A DNA stretch of 18,110 bases, from the NCBI GenBank assembly GCA_937921525.1, contig CAKZUM010000276.1, forward strand, positions 1-18,110, written 5' to 3'. The notes beneath the pieces are model-generated. The model was not told where the DNA came from. It was given only the letters and a program-made list of their open reading frames with translations, and ran no database searches. Positions 1 to 6,839 of the stretch are shown piece by piece. Within the stretch, counting starts at the first letter, position 1. Each line of letters opens with the position of its first letter. The stretch comes from an uncultured Saprospiraceae bacterium. GTDB lineage: Bacteria; Bacteroidota; Bacteroidia; Chitinophagales; Saprospiraceae. A program made the position numbers and the translations under genes.

Positions 1-1700
1 CGGGAAATAGTTTTACTGCTTCCGTAAAAGCAGGAATTCCATATAGAGTAGAATGGCTCGTAAACGACCAATGTGGGAATACTACTTGGGAAGCACCTAC
101 TTATTTGTTCAAAGATTGTAAGCCGCCAACTCCATACTGTATCAGTGGTTTAGCCATTCCTTTAATGGATACTGGAGAGGTCGCTATCTGGGGCAATGAC
201 TTCAATGTAGGTAGTTTTGACAACTGTACAAAAGAAAGTGATTTGGATATTAGAATACACCACACTTCTCTAGGTCATGAACCAACGACTTTTGAAGAAA
301 TACAAGAATTACCAATAGGAGTCACCTTTAATTGTACTCATGTCGGCACTCAAATAGTCTCTGTTTATGTAATAGATGAAGCAGGAAATTATGACTACTG
401 TAGTACCTCTGTAATCATACAAGATAACCAAGCCGTTTGTAATTTTGGTCAAGTAGCTGGAACGATTACGATGAAAGATGGGCTAGCCGTTGAGGAGACA
501 GAAGTATTCATCGAAGGATCAGGAAATATGCCTCCACCTTATATGACTAGCACGAATGGAACGTATCATTTTGATGTAAGTATGGGCGCAGATTATATTA
601 TCAAACCCTACAAAAATCAAGATCCTTTGAACGGAGTATCTACTTTCGATCTAGTGTTAATTACAAAGCACATTTTAGGGATTCAACCATTTAGTTCTCC
701 CTATCAATATATTGCAGGAGACGCTAATAAGTCAAATTCTGTTACAGCTTATGACATTGTCGTTTTGAGAAAATTAATTTTAAATTTAAGCACAGATATT
801 CAAAACAATACTAGCTGGCGATTTGTCCCAGCTGACTATGAATTTACACAATCAAATCCGCTTCTAGAATCTTTTGAAGAATCTATCTTGGTAAGCGATT
901 TGCCAGGGACAATGGCTAATCTAGATTTCATAGCTATAAAGATTGGAGATGTATCTAGTAATGCCGCAGAAAACACATTGGCTTCTACCACTCCACGCTC
1001 AAGCAGTCAACAATTTGTATTAGAAACAGCAGATCAAAAAGTTAAAAAAGGCGATCAAATCACAGTTCCTTTTTTTACCAATAACTTAGCGGATATAGAA
1101 GGTTATCAATTTACAATGTCTTTCAACAGCTTAGTATTTGAATCAATAGAGGAAGGCATCATAAGCGAGGAACACTTTGGCATTACACATTCAGACCGTG
1201 GATATATAACAACGAGTTGGAATAGCTTCTTTGCTAATATTTCTGAACCTTTAAGTAGTACCTCCACTTCAACATTACAGGAAGAAAAAAGAATGCTTTT
1301 CCAACTCACTTTTACCGCTTCCAAAGATGGACAACTGGCAGACTTCTTAAACATCACTTCTGATTTAACCACAGCAGAAGCCTATCATGTAGCTGGCAAT
1401 CTATTGGATGTTTTATTAATGACCACTCCAACTATTGGTGCAGAAGAATTTAAAGTAACTCAAAACCAACCAAATCCATTTAAGGAAGCAACCGAATTCA
1501 GCTTTCAACTACCTGAAGCTAGTGATGTAACGCTTCATATTCTAGATATTCAAGGGAAATTAGTATTCCAGAAAACAGCTCCTTTTAATAAAGGAGTACA
1601 TACTATTTACTTTGATCAATACCTCCCTGAAGGTACTTACTTTTATCATTTGGCCTCCTCATTTGGGGTAGCCACCAAGAAAATGATTGTAGTAAAATAA
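1..1700 (+). CDS. Secreted multidomain adhesin-like protein, C-terminal part, with T9SS sorting domain (5' end outside window)
   Basis: The reading frame is open from base 3 to the TAA at 1698-1700 with no stop, so the gene starts upstream of the window; the in-frame TTG at 105 is not a credible start. Visible modules in order: Cys-containing HYR/Ig-like beta-sandwich sequence (to about base 440); a carboxypeptidase-regulatory-like fold (about 447-625, GQVAGTITMKDG); a dockerin-like pair of repeats (about 625-800, NGVSTFDLVLITKHILG then GDANKSNSVTAYDIVVLRKL); a cohesin-like beta-sandwich (about 1010-1430); and a Por-type tail from 1461 (NQPNPF to KKMIVVK at the stop). The tail is the known signal for export by the type IX secretion system and surface attachment or release. 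The specific ligand cannot be told. Domain names other than the T9SS tail are by pattern recognition; the dockerin-like repeat is the better supported of them. Confidence 0.88.
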   Translation, partial: GNSFTASVKAGIPYRVEWLVNDQCGNTTWEAPTYLFKDCKPPTPYCISGLAIPLMDTGEVAIWGNDFNVGSFDNCTKESDLDIRIHHTSLGHEPTTFEEIQELPIGVTFNCTHVGTQIVSVYVIDEAGNYDYCSTSVIIQDNQAVCNFGQVAGTITMKDGLAVEETEVFIEGSGNMPPPYMTSTNGTYHFDVSMGADYIIKPYKNQDPLNGVSTFDLVLITKHILGIQPFSSPYQYIAGDANKSNSVTAYDIVVLRKLILNLSTDIQNNTSWRFVPADYEFTQSNPLLESFEESILVSDLPGTMANLDFIAIKIGDVSSNAAENTLASTTPRSSSQQFVLETADQKVKKGDQITVPFFTNNLADIEGYQFTMSFNSLVFESIEEGIISEEHFGITHSDRGYITTSWNSFFANISEPLSSTSTSTLQEEKRMLFQLTFTASKDGQLADFLNITSDLTTAEAYHVAGNLLDVLLMTTPTIGAEEFKVTQNQPNPFKEATEFSFQLPEASDVTLHILDIQGKLVFQKTAPFNKGVHTIYFDQYLPEGTYFYHLASSFGVATKKMIVVK

Positions 1701-1728
1701 GCCTAAATAGGTAGAGAAGTTAAGTGCT

Positions 1729-1832
1729 AAAAATCATATATCAAAATTCAGAAATCATACATCTTATATCTATCACGATTTGAATTACATGGATTTATGA
1801 TGTATGATTTATGATGTAAAATTTATGATTTG
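1729..1832. repeat. Family A long inverted repeat, copy 1
   Basis: A left arm containing AAATCATACATCTTATATC is mirrored by a right arm containing GATTTATGATGTATGATTT, so the segment can fold into a long AT-rich hairpin. Related copies lie at 8221-8542 and 9648-9780. The 7-nt unit ATCATAC (and its complement) recurs within each arm. It lies 28 bp after the stop of the T9SS gene. Confidence 0.7.
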
Positions 1833-1854
1833 CACAGAGAGGCATCTACAAAAT

Positions 1855-1976
1855 ATACTTAATCGGTTTTTGGGTATGGGGCCCTTTATACGGGGTCCTT
1901 TTCCAAAACCATTGAAAAGACAAATACTTAAATCGGTTTTTGGGATGGCCTCTCCTTGCGGGGAGGGGCTTCTTTT
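1855..1976. repeat. Two direct repeats each followed by a GC-rich hairpin
   Basis: ATACTTAATCGGTTTTTGGG at 1855-1874 recurs with one inserted A at 1924-1944. Each copy is followed by a GC-rich stem: an imperfect one at about 1878-1897, and GCCTCTCC (1948-1955) pairing with GGAGGGGC (1962-1969), followed by TTCTTTT. The second hairpin could act as a weak plus-strand terminator. Short ORFs across this stretch read through the repeats in both strands and are not genes. The rest of the 1701-2213 gap holds family A, the terminator at 2086 and no gene that I can support. Confidence 0.6.
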
Positions 1977-2085
1977 AAACTTGATAAAAGAAGTAACCAA
2001 AACGCTAACATTCTAAGGCAGAAATCTCACAATACTGCCAGCAACAGGACTTTATTCAAAGATTTAAATTTTGGATCTACGTAGA

Positions 2086-2118
2086 ACGTCAGTAATTATT
2101 TTACTGGCGTTTTTTTTA
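2086..2118 (+). terminator. Intrinsic terminator upstream of pgi
   Basis: ACGTCAGTAA (2086-2095), a 5-nt loop, then TTACTGGCGT (2101-2110) make a 10-bp stem with one G-U pair, followed directly by eight T. It would end plus-strand transcripts coming from the T9SS gene or from an unrecognised RNA in the 1701-2085 gap, and isolates pgi transcription. Confidence 0.8.
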
Positions 2119-2166
2119 TTTTAATAGGCATAGAATAGGCAACAAATTTTAATTATATGTTTCTTT

Positions 2167-2182
2167 GTAGAAATAATTCTAC
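2167..2182. promoter_or_regulatory. Small palindrome in the pgi leader
   Basis: GTAGAA-ATAA-TTCTAC is a perfect 6-bp inverted repeat 31 bp upstream of the pgi ATG. It could be an operator or a small leader hairpin; nothing beyond symmetry and position supports a role. Confidence 0.25.
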
Positions 2183-2213
2183 GATATTCAGATTACCTCT
2201 AACATTTATTAAC

Positions 2214-3878
2214 ATGCTAAAGAAAATCAATCCGACAACCACCAATGCATGGAAAGCATTAGCACTACATTTTCAAAAAACCAAGGACCTTCAAATGAAG
2301 GATCTTTTTGCTAACGATCCTGAGCGATTCCAAGAATTTTCTCTGCAAGTAGAAGATATATTGGTTGATTTTTCTAAAAATAGAATCACCAAAGAAACAA
2401 TAGATTTGTTACTTGATTTAGCGAAGGAAACACAAGTGACGGATGCGATTGAGCAAATGTTTACGGGTGTGAAAATCAATCAAACAGAACAACGAGCCGT
2501 ACTCCATACGGCACTGCGAAATAGAAAGAATACTCCCGTATTATTTGAAGGAGAAAATGTAATGCCTTTAGTCAATAAAGTACTAGATCAAATAAAAGAA
2601 TTTACCAATAAATTGAATACGGGTCATCTAAAAGGCTATACCAATCAAGCGATTACGGATATTGTAAATATCGGTATTGGTGGGTCTGATCTTGGCTTAG
2701 TCATGACGACCGAAGCTTTAAAGCCTTATTGGCAACCTAATATAAATGTTCATTTTGTATCGAATGTAGACGGGACCCATATTGCAGAAACGCTTAAAAA
2801 GGTAAATCCTGAAACGACACTTTTCATTATTGCTTCTAAGTCTTTCACCACCCAAGAAACCATGACGAATGCCCATTCGGCTAGAAAGTGGTTTTTGGAA
2901 CATGCTAAGGATAAAACTGCTGTTGCTAAACATTTTGTAGCGGTATCTACTAATGCTAAATCAGTAGAAGCATTCGGGATTGCTCCAGAGAATATGTTTG
3001 TCTTTTGGGATTGGGTGGGTGGCCGATACTCCTTGTCTTCTGCAATAGGTTTGGCGATTGCTTGCACGATTGGGTATAAAAATTTTGAAGGGTTATTGGA
3101 TGGACTGCATGCTATGGACGAACATTTTCGACATACACCAGCAGAAAAAAACCTTCCGATCCTTTTAGCCTTAATAGGTATCTGGTATAATAATTTCTAT
3201 GGTGCAGAAACCGAAGCTATTTTTCCATACGATCAATACCTACATCGTTTTGCCGCTCATTTTCAGCAGGTGAATATGGAGAGTAATGGTAAATATTTAG
3301 ATCGAAACGGAGAACCTGTCAACTATCAAACTGGTCCAATCCTATGGGGCGAACCAGGTACGAATGGACAACATGCTTTTTATCAACTCGTTCACCAAGG
3401 GACTAAGTTAATTCCTTGTGATTTCATTGCGCCTGCTATTAGCCACAATCCAATAGGCGATCATCATGATAAGCTACTCGCCAACTTCTTTGCCCAAACA
3501 GAAGCTTTGATGAAAGGTATGTCTATGCAAGAAGTGGTCGATGATCTGGAGCAAGCAGGAACGCCTCCTGACGAAATAATGAAACTAGCACCTTACAAAG
3601 TATTTAAAGGAAACATTCCGACTAACTCGATTTTTATTAAAAAAATTACGCCTTATACTCTAGGTCAATTGATCGCTCTGTATGAGCATAAGATATTTGT
3701 ACAAGGCGCTATCTGGAATATTTTTAGTTTTGACCAATGGGGCGTACAATTAGGAAAATTATTGGCAAAACAGATTTTACCAGAGTTAGCAGATAATACA
3801 CCGATTGATACGCACGATGCTTCTACGCAAGGCTTGATTAATCAGTATAAAAAATGGCGCAGTAATCCTTCTATATAA
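2214..3878 (+). CDS. pgi: Glucose-6-phosphate isomerase
   Basis: Interconverts glucose 6-phosphate and fructose 6-phosphate in the cytoplasm (glycolysis/gluconeogenesis). The 554-residue product matches the long (E. coli/animal type) Pgi family end to end. The start is placed at 2214 because MLKKINPTTTNAWKAL aligns with the family N-terminus; the 19 codons upstream to the ATG at 2157 have no family counterpart. Signatures: VNIGIGGSDLG (151-161), SNVDGTHIAE, FWDWVGGRYS (264-273), NMESNGK with catalytic-type Glu356, GTNGQHAFYQ with His387, and FDQWGVQLGK with Lys515, in the spacing of the family's known Glu/His/Lys active-site residues. It stands alone, between the terminator at 2086 and the family B repeats. 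Confidence 0.98.
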   Translation: MLKKINPTTTNAWKALALHFQKTKDLQMKDLFANDPERFQEFSLQVEDILVDFSKNRITKETIDLLLDLAKETQVTDAIEQMFTGVKINQTEQRAVLHTALRNRKNTPVLFEGENVMPLVNKVLDQIKEFTNKLNTGHLKGYTNQAITDIVNIGIGGSDLGLVMTTEALKPYWQPNINVHFVSNVDGTHIAETLKKVNPETTLFIIASKSFTTQETMTNAHSARKWFLEHAKDKTAVAKHFVAVSTNAKSVEAFGIAPENMFVFWDWVGGRYSLSSAIGLAIACTIGYKNFEGLLDGLHAMDEHFRHTPAEKNLPILLALIGIWYNNFYGAETEAIFPYDQYLHRFAAHFQQVNMESNGKYLDRNGEPVNYQTGPILWGEPGTNGQHAFYQLVHQGTKLIPCDFIAPAISHNPIGDHHDKLLANFFAQTEALMKGMSMQEVVDDLEQAGTPPDEIMKLAPYKVFKGNIPTNSIFIKKITPYTLGQLIALYEHKIFVQGAIWNIFSFDQWGVQLGKLLAKQILPELADNTPIDTHDASTQGLINQYKKWRSNPSI

Positions 3879-3888
3879 CGTTTCGAAT

Positions 3889-4021
3889 GTAGCTCAAGCA
3901 TCCGTAGCTCAAGCATCCGTAGCTCAAGCTTCTAGCTTGAGTAGGTACAGTAGGTACCTACATCCGTAGCTCAAGCTTCTAGCTTGAGTAGGTAAGAACT
4001 CAAGCTAGAAGCTTGAGCTAC
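3889..4021. repeat. Family B REP-like cluster (GTAG head plus CTCAAGCT palindrome)
   Basis: Two tandem 15-mers GTAGCTCAAGCATCC (3889-3903, 3904-3918) are followed by two identical 29-bp units (3919-3947 and 3966-3994) that begin GTAG and contain the palindrome CTCAAGCT-TCT-AGCTTGAG. A 24-bp exact inverted copy of the unit lies at 3998-4021. A TAGGTACCTA palindrome sits in the 18-bp spacer between the two 29-mers. A 5' GTAG foot next to a hairpin is the known recognition layout of REP elements moved by TnpA_REP (RAYT) transposases. The cluster fills the pgi-PAP2 gap, 10 bp after one gene and 22 bp before the next. Confidence 0.85.
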
Positions 4022-4043
4022 GCGCTACGAGAAATTTAAAATC

Positions 4044-4604
4044 ATGGACTACCTACTCCAACTAGACCACTCCATCTTTCACTTCATCAATGAAGACTGC
4101 AAGAATACCTTCTTTGATTGGCTCCTACCCTATTGGCGAGATAAACTTTTTTGGATTCCCCTTTACCTGTTATTAATCCCTACAATTATTTATCATTTTG
4201 GGAAAAAAGGGGTCATAGGTATTTTATTTTTATTGCTTTCCGTAAGTATTACAGACGCTACCAGTAGTTGGTTGGTCAAAAATAATGTAGAACGCATTCG
4301 TCCTTGTAATCAAGTAGGTTTTAAAGAAACCGCTCATTTACTCGTTCCTTGTGGGAGTGGTTATAGTTTCACTTCTTCTCATGCAGCCAATCATTTTAGT
4401 ATCGCTGTTTTTTTAGTCTTAACACTTGGAAGTATTTGGAAATGGATTCGCTTACCGATGCTCCTTTGGGCAGCTTCTATAGCTTTAGCGCAGGTCTATG
4501 TGGGTGTACATTATCCAAGTGACATCTTAGGAGGGGCTATTTTAGGTAGTATGATTAGTTGGGCAATATTTTGTTTGATTAGGTATAAAAATTATCTTTG
4601 CTAA
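4044..4604 (+). CDS. PAP2-family membrane phosphatase, 186 aa
   Basis: An integral membrane protein of the PAP2/type 2 lipid phosphatase superfamily, likely acting on a lipid or isoprenoid phosphate at the inner membrane. The three phosphatase motifs are present: KNNVERIRP (K79 and R86, the K-x6-RP motif), SFTSSHAAN (H113) in place of PSGH, and VYVGVHYPSD with H156 and D160. The arginine that normally opens motif 3 (S-R-x5-H) is replaced by Ala149-Gln150. Five or so hydrophobic segments are visible and two cysteines, C88 and C103, flank the motif 1-2 loop. The cyclase gene starts 20 bp downstream on the same strand, so the two may be cotranscribed. The substrate is not deducible. Confidence 0.9.
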   Translation: MDYLLQLDHSIFHFINEDCKNTFFDWLLPYWRDKLFWIPLYLLLIPTIIYHFGKKGVIGILFLLLSVSITDATSSWLVKNNVERIRPCNQVGFKETAHLLVPCGSGYSFTSSHAANHFSIAVFLVLTLGSIWKWIRLPMLLWAASIALAQVYVGVHYPSDILGGAILGSMISWAIFCLIRYKNYLC

Positions 4605-4624
4605 AAACAGTTAGCTAACAAACA

Positions 4625-5710
4625 ATGGGAACGACTACCGCTTCACTAAATCTTCGCAAGATTAGGCACATCGCCCTAGTGTGGATGCTCATTAGTTGCT
4701 TTCAGGTATTTTACGATTCTTTAGTCGTTCAGACTTACCTAGAAGATACTTCCATTTATAGATTCTGGCATATATTAATGGTGAACGCCATCATCGCCTT
4801 GATTGCTGGTGCCACTGCTGGGCTTGTACTAACGAGGATGGAAGCTTGGATCAGAACAATGCCTTTTTGGAAAGCCATATTTTATATCTCTCTCATCTAC
4901 ACAGTCTTAGGTATTTTACTCATTGCCTTAGGCTCTACTTTTTACCAAATCATCACTAAACAAGCCTCGCCACTTACTGCGGAAGTCCAACAAGGAGTAT
5001 TGAGTTTCATGTTTAGTGCTGACTTTTTAAAACAGTTTCTAACATGGGGCTTGGTGATGATTGGAACAATTATCGTATTAGCGGTAAATGATAAATATGG
5101 TCAAGGAAATTTTAGGGATATGCTAGCAGGTCGATACTTTCAACCTAGTGAAGAAGAACGAATTTTTATGTTTTTAGACATCAAAGGCTCTACCACTATT
5201 GCAGAGAAAATTGGTGCAAAAAAATATTTCTATCTGCTACAAGACTTTTTTGAAGATGCCACCCTACCCATCCTACAAACCAAAGGAGAAATATATCAGT
5301 ATGTCGGCGATGAGATAATAATAAGCTGGAGAATGAATAATGGGATTGAACAAGCCAATTGTATTGAGTGTTTTTATGCTATTCAAGCCGCTATACTAAA
5401 TAACCAAGACCGGTATATGGAAAAATATAATTGTATTCCTGTCTTCAAGGCGGGCCTACATTATGGTAAAGTAATGGTCGGAGAAATGGGTCGGGTCAAA
5501 AAAGAAATTACGTTTTCTGGCGATGTGTTAAATACGGCAAGTCGTATTCAAATGGAATGTAATAATAGAGATGTTACTTTGTTGGCTTCTGATAAATTAT
5601 TATCGATTCTACATTTACCTGCTTATATGACTCCAAAACCATTAGGAGATATTGAGTTGCGAGGGAAATCGGAAAGGGTGAATATGAGTACGATTCTTTT
5701 GAATTATTAA
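4625..5710 (+). CDS. Membrane-anchored class III adenylate/guanylate cyclase
   Basis: Predicted to make a cyclic nucleotide from ATP or GTP. Residues 1-160 contain about four membrane helices; a class III cyclase homology domain follows (about 175-355). Metal-binding aspartates are D185 (FLDIKGST) and D229 (YQYVGDE), and the transition-state pair is N303 and R307 (VLNTASRI). The base-selecting positions are unusual: Gln225 where adenylate cyclases have lysine, and Thr296 where many have aspartate (Thr is typical of class IIIb). Product specificity is therefore open. The membrane part resembles a sensor or anchor module and is not a HAMP or CHASE domain that I recognise. It starts 20 bp after the PAP2 gene. 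Confidence 0.9.
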   Translation: MGTTTASLNLRKIRHIALVWMLISCFQVFYDSLVVQTYLEDTSIYRFWHILMVNAIIALIAGATAGLVLTRMEAWIRTMPFWKAIFYISLIYTVLGILLIALGSTFYQIITKQASPLTAEVQQGVLSFMFSADFLKQFLTWGLVMIGTIIVLAVNDKYGQGNFRDMLAGRYFQPSEEERIFMFLDIKGSTTIAEKIGAKKYFYLLQDFFEDATLPILQTKGEIYQYVGDEIIISWRMNNGIEQANCIECFYAIQAAILNNQDRYMEKYNCIPVFKAGLHYGKVMVGEMGRVKKEITFSGDVLNTASRIQMECNNRDVTLLASDKLLSILHLPAYMTPKPLGDIELRGKSERVNMSTILLNY

Positions 5711-5734
5711 GTGAAGTTATTTAAAACTTAAAGT

Positions 5735-6718
5735 ATGAAAAATTACTTTTTCTTCTTAGTATGCCTTTTATTGATTATCGGTAGTTGTGCAGATAATGGA
5801 GACACAGATATTGGCACTACTACCTATGATGTGGACCCTACCTTTGAACCGTATGTCCAAGAATTTATAGCAGAAGGGGCAAAGAGAGGGCACAATATAG
5901 ATTTTAGTGATACTGGGCTTCGCATTGAATTTTCTGAAACTGCTTTGGAAGGAGCCAGTGGATTGTGCTATTTGGGAGAGCACCATATTATCATCAACAA
6001 AGAAAATTGGTTCCGTTTTAGTGAGCGATTTCGGTCTTTCTTATTATTCCATGAACTGGGACATTGTGAATTAGATCGAAGACATCGAAATGAGCAATTT
6101 AGTGATCTAACTTGGAAGAGTATATTAAGAGGATCTCCTTTAACAGGTATTCAAGATCGTTTTCCTGTTTCTTTTTTCGGTTTTAGAAAAGATTATTATA
6201 TAGATGAATTATTCGATCCTAACACGCCAGATCCTGAGTGGAGTAAAGTACAATTCGATTATAATGAATCGCTCAATAGAAAAAACATAACGACCAAAGA
6301 AAATATAAATCGCTTAAATGAACGCTATACGACTCCACTCAATCAATATGAGTTAGAAGCTGATTTCACCTTACTAACTGCTGCAAATACTAGAACTAGA
6401 GTGGAATGGGGAGCTAGTGGTTTGAGTTACTATATGTACATTATACCAGGATGGGGATATTATGTTGGCGTTACTTTAGACAATTTAGATAATGATATTT
6501 TTTATAGTAATAACACGACTTTATTCAATGACAAACCGATTGAAAAGATAACAATTCGACAGCAAGCAGATGTTACTCAGATATTCATTAATGAACAGTT
6601 TATCTTTCACTTAGATGCCCTACCTGCTTTAGATTATTATCAATTAGAAGCTACTACTGGAGATGCTTTTGATACTAGTTTTGATATTGAGCGGTTTGAG
6701 TTGAATGAGTTGGAATAG
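5735..6718 (+). CDS. Putative lipoprotein metallopeptidase (HExxH) with C-terminal beta-sandwich
   Basis: The start MKNYFFFLVCLLLIIGSC is a lipoprotein signal peptide with lipobox cysteine C18, so the mature protein is predicted to be membrane anchored outside the cytoplasm. Residues 106-117 read HELGHCELDRRH: an HExxH zinc motif (H106, E107, H110) with a further His at 117, one residue later than the third metzincin histidine. Upstream, GLCYLGEHHIIINKENW fits an edge strand of such a fold. A linker (about 120-205) leads to a C-terminal domain (about 205-327) with GWGYYVGVTLD and KITIRQQADVTQIFINEQFI, resembling LamG/DUF1080-type jelly rolls. Zinc peptidase activity is inferred from the motif only. 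It lies 24 bp after the cyclase stop; shared transcription is possible. Confidence 0.75.
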   Translation: MKNYFFFLVCLLLIIGSCADNGDTDIGTTTYDVDPTFEPYVQEFIAEGAKRGHNIDFSDTGLRIEFSETALEGASGLCYLGEHHIIINKENWFRFSERFRSFLLFHELGHCELDRRHRNEQFSDLTWKSILRGSPLTGIQDRFPVSFFGFRKDYYIDELFDPNTPDPEWSKVQFDYNESLNRKNITTKENINRLNERYTTPLNQYELEADFTLLTAANTRTRVEWGASGLSYYMYIIPGWGYYVGVTLDNLDNDIFYSNNTTLFNDKPIEKITIRQQADVTQIFINEQFIFHLDALPALDYYQLEATTGDAFDTSFDIERFELNELE

Positions 6719-6753
6719 GGTTATTCTTAGATTAACACAATAGTTTTTTTTTA

Positions 6754-6809
6754 ACCACATAGGTACATAGGTCACATAGCGTGGCATACTACTATGTGAC
6801 CCATGTGGT
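6754..6809. terminator. Hairpin between convergent genes, possible bidirectional terminator
   Basis: GGTCACATAG (6770-6779) pairs perfectly with CTATGTGACC (6792-6801), and ACCACAT (6754-6760) with ATGTGGT (6803-6809), leaving a 9-nt bulge in the left arm. A run of T (6744-6752) precedes it, which as A on the plus strand complement gives the minus-strand transcript a U tract after the stem. It lies between two genes that converge, so it plausibly ends the minus-strand hydrolase transcript and perhaps the plus-strand one. The internal CACATAGGTACATAGGT repetition suggests it may also be a repeat element. Confidence 0.55.
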
Positions 6810-6839
6810 AAAAATATTACATTCAATTTTTCCAAGTAC

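Noticed and set aside
1804..2016. Open frames of 60-70 codons on both strands
   Set aside because: Both read through family A and the twin hairpin repeats; overlapping frames on opposite strands are a by-product of palindromic DNA.
2157..2213. Upstream ATG that would lengthen Pgi by 19 residues
   Set aside because: The Pgi family N-terminus aligns from 2214, and the extra codons overlap the leader palindrome at 2167-2182.
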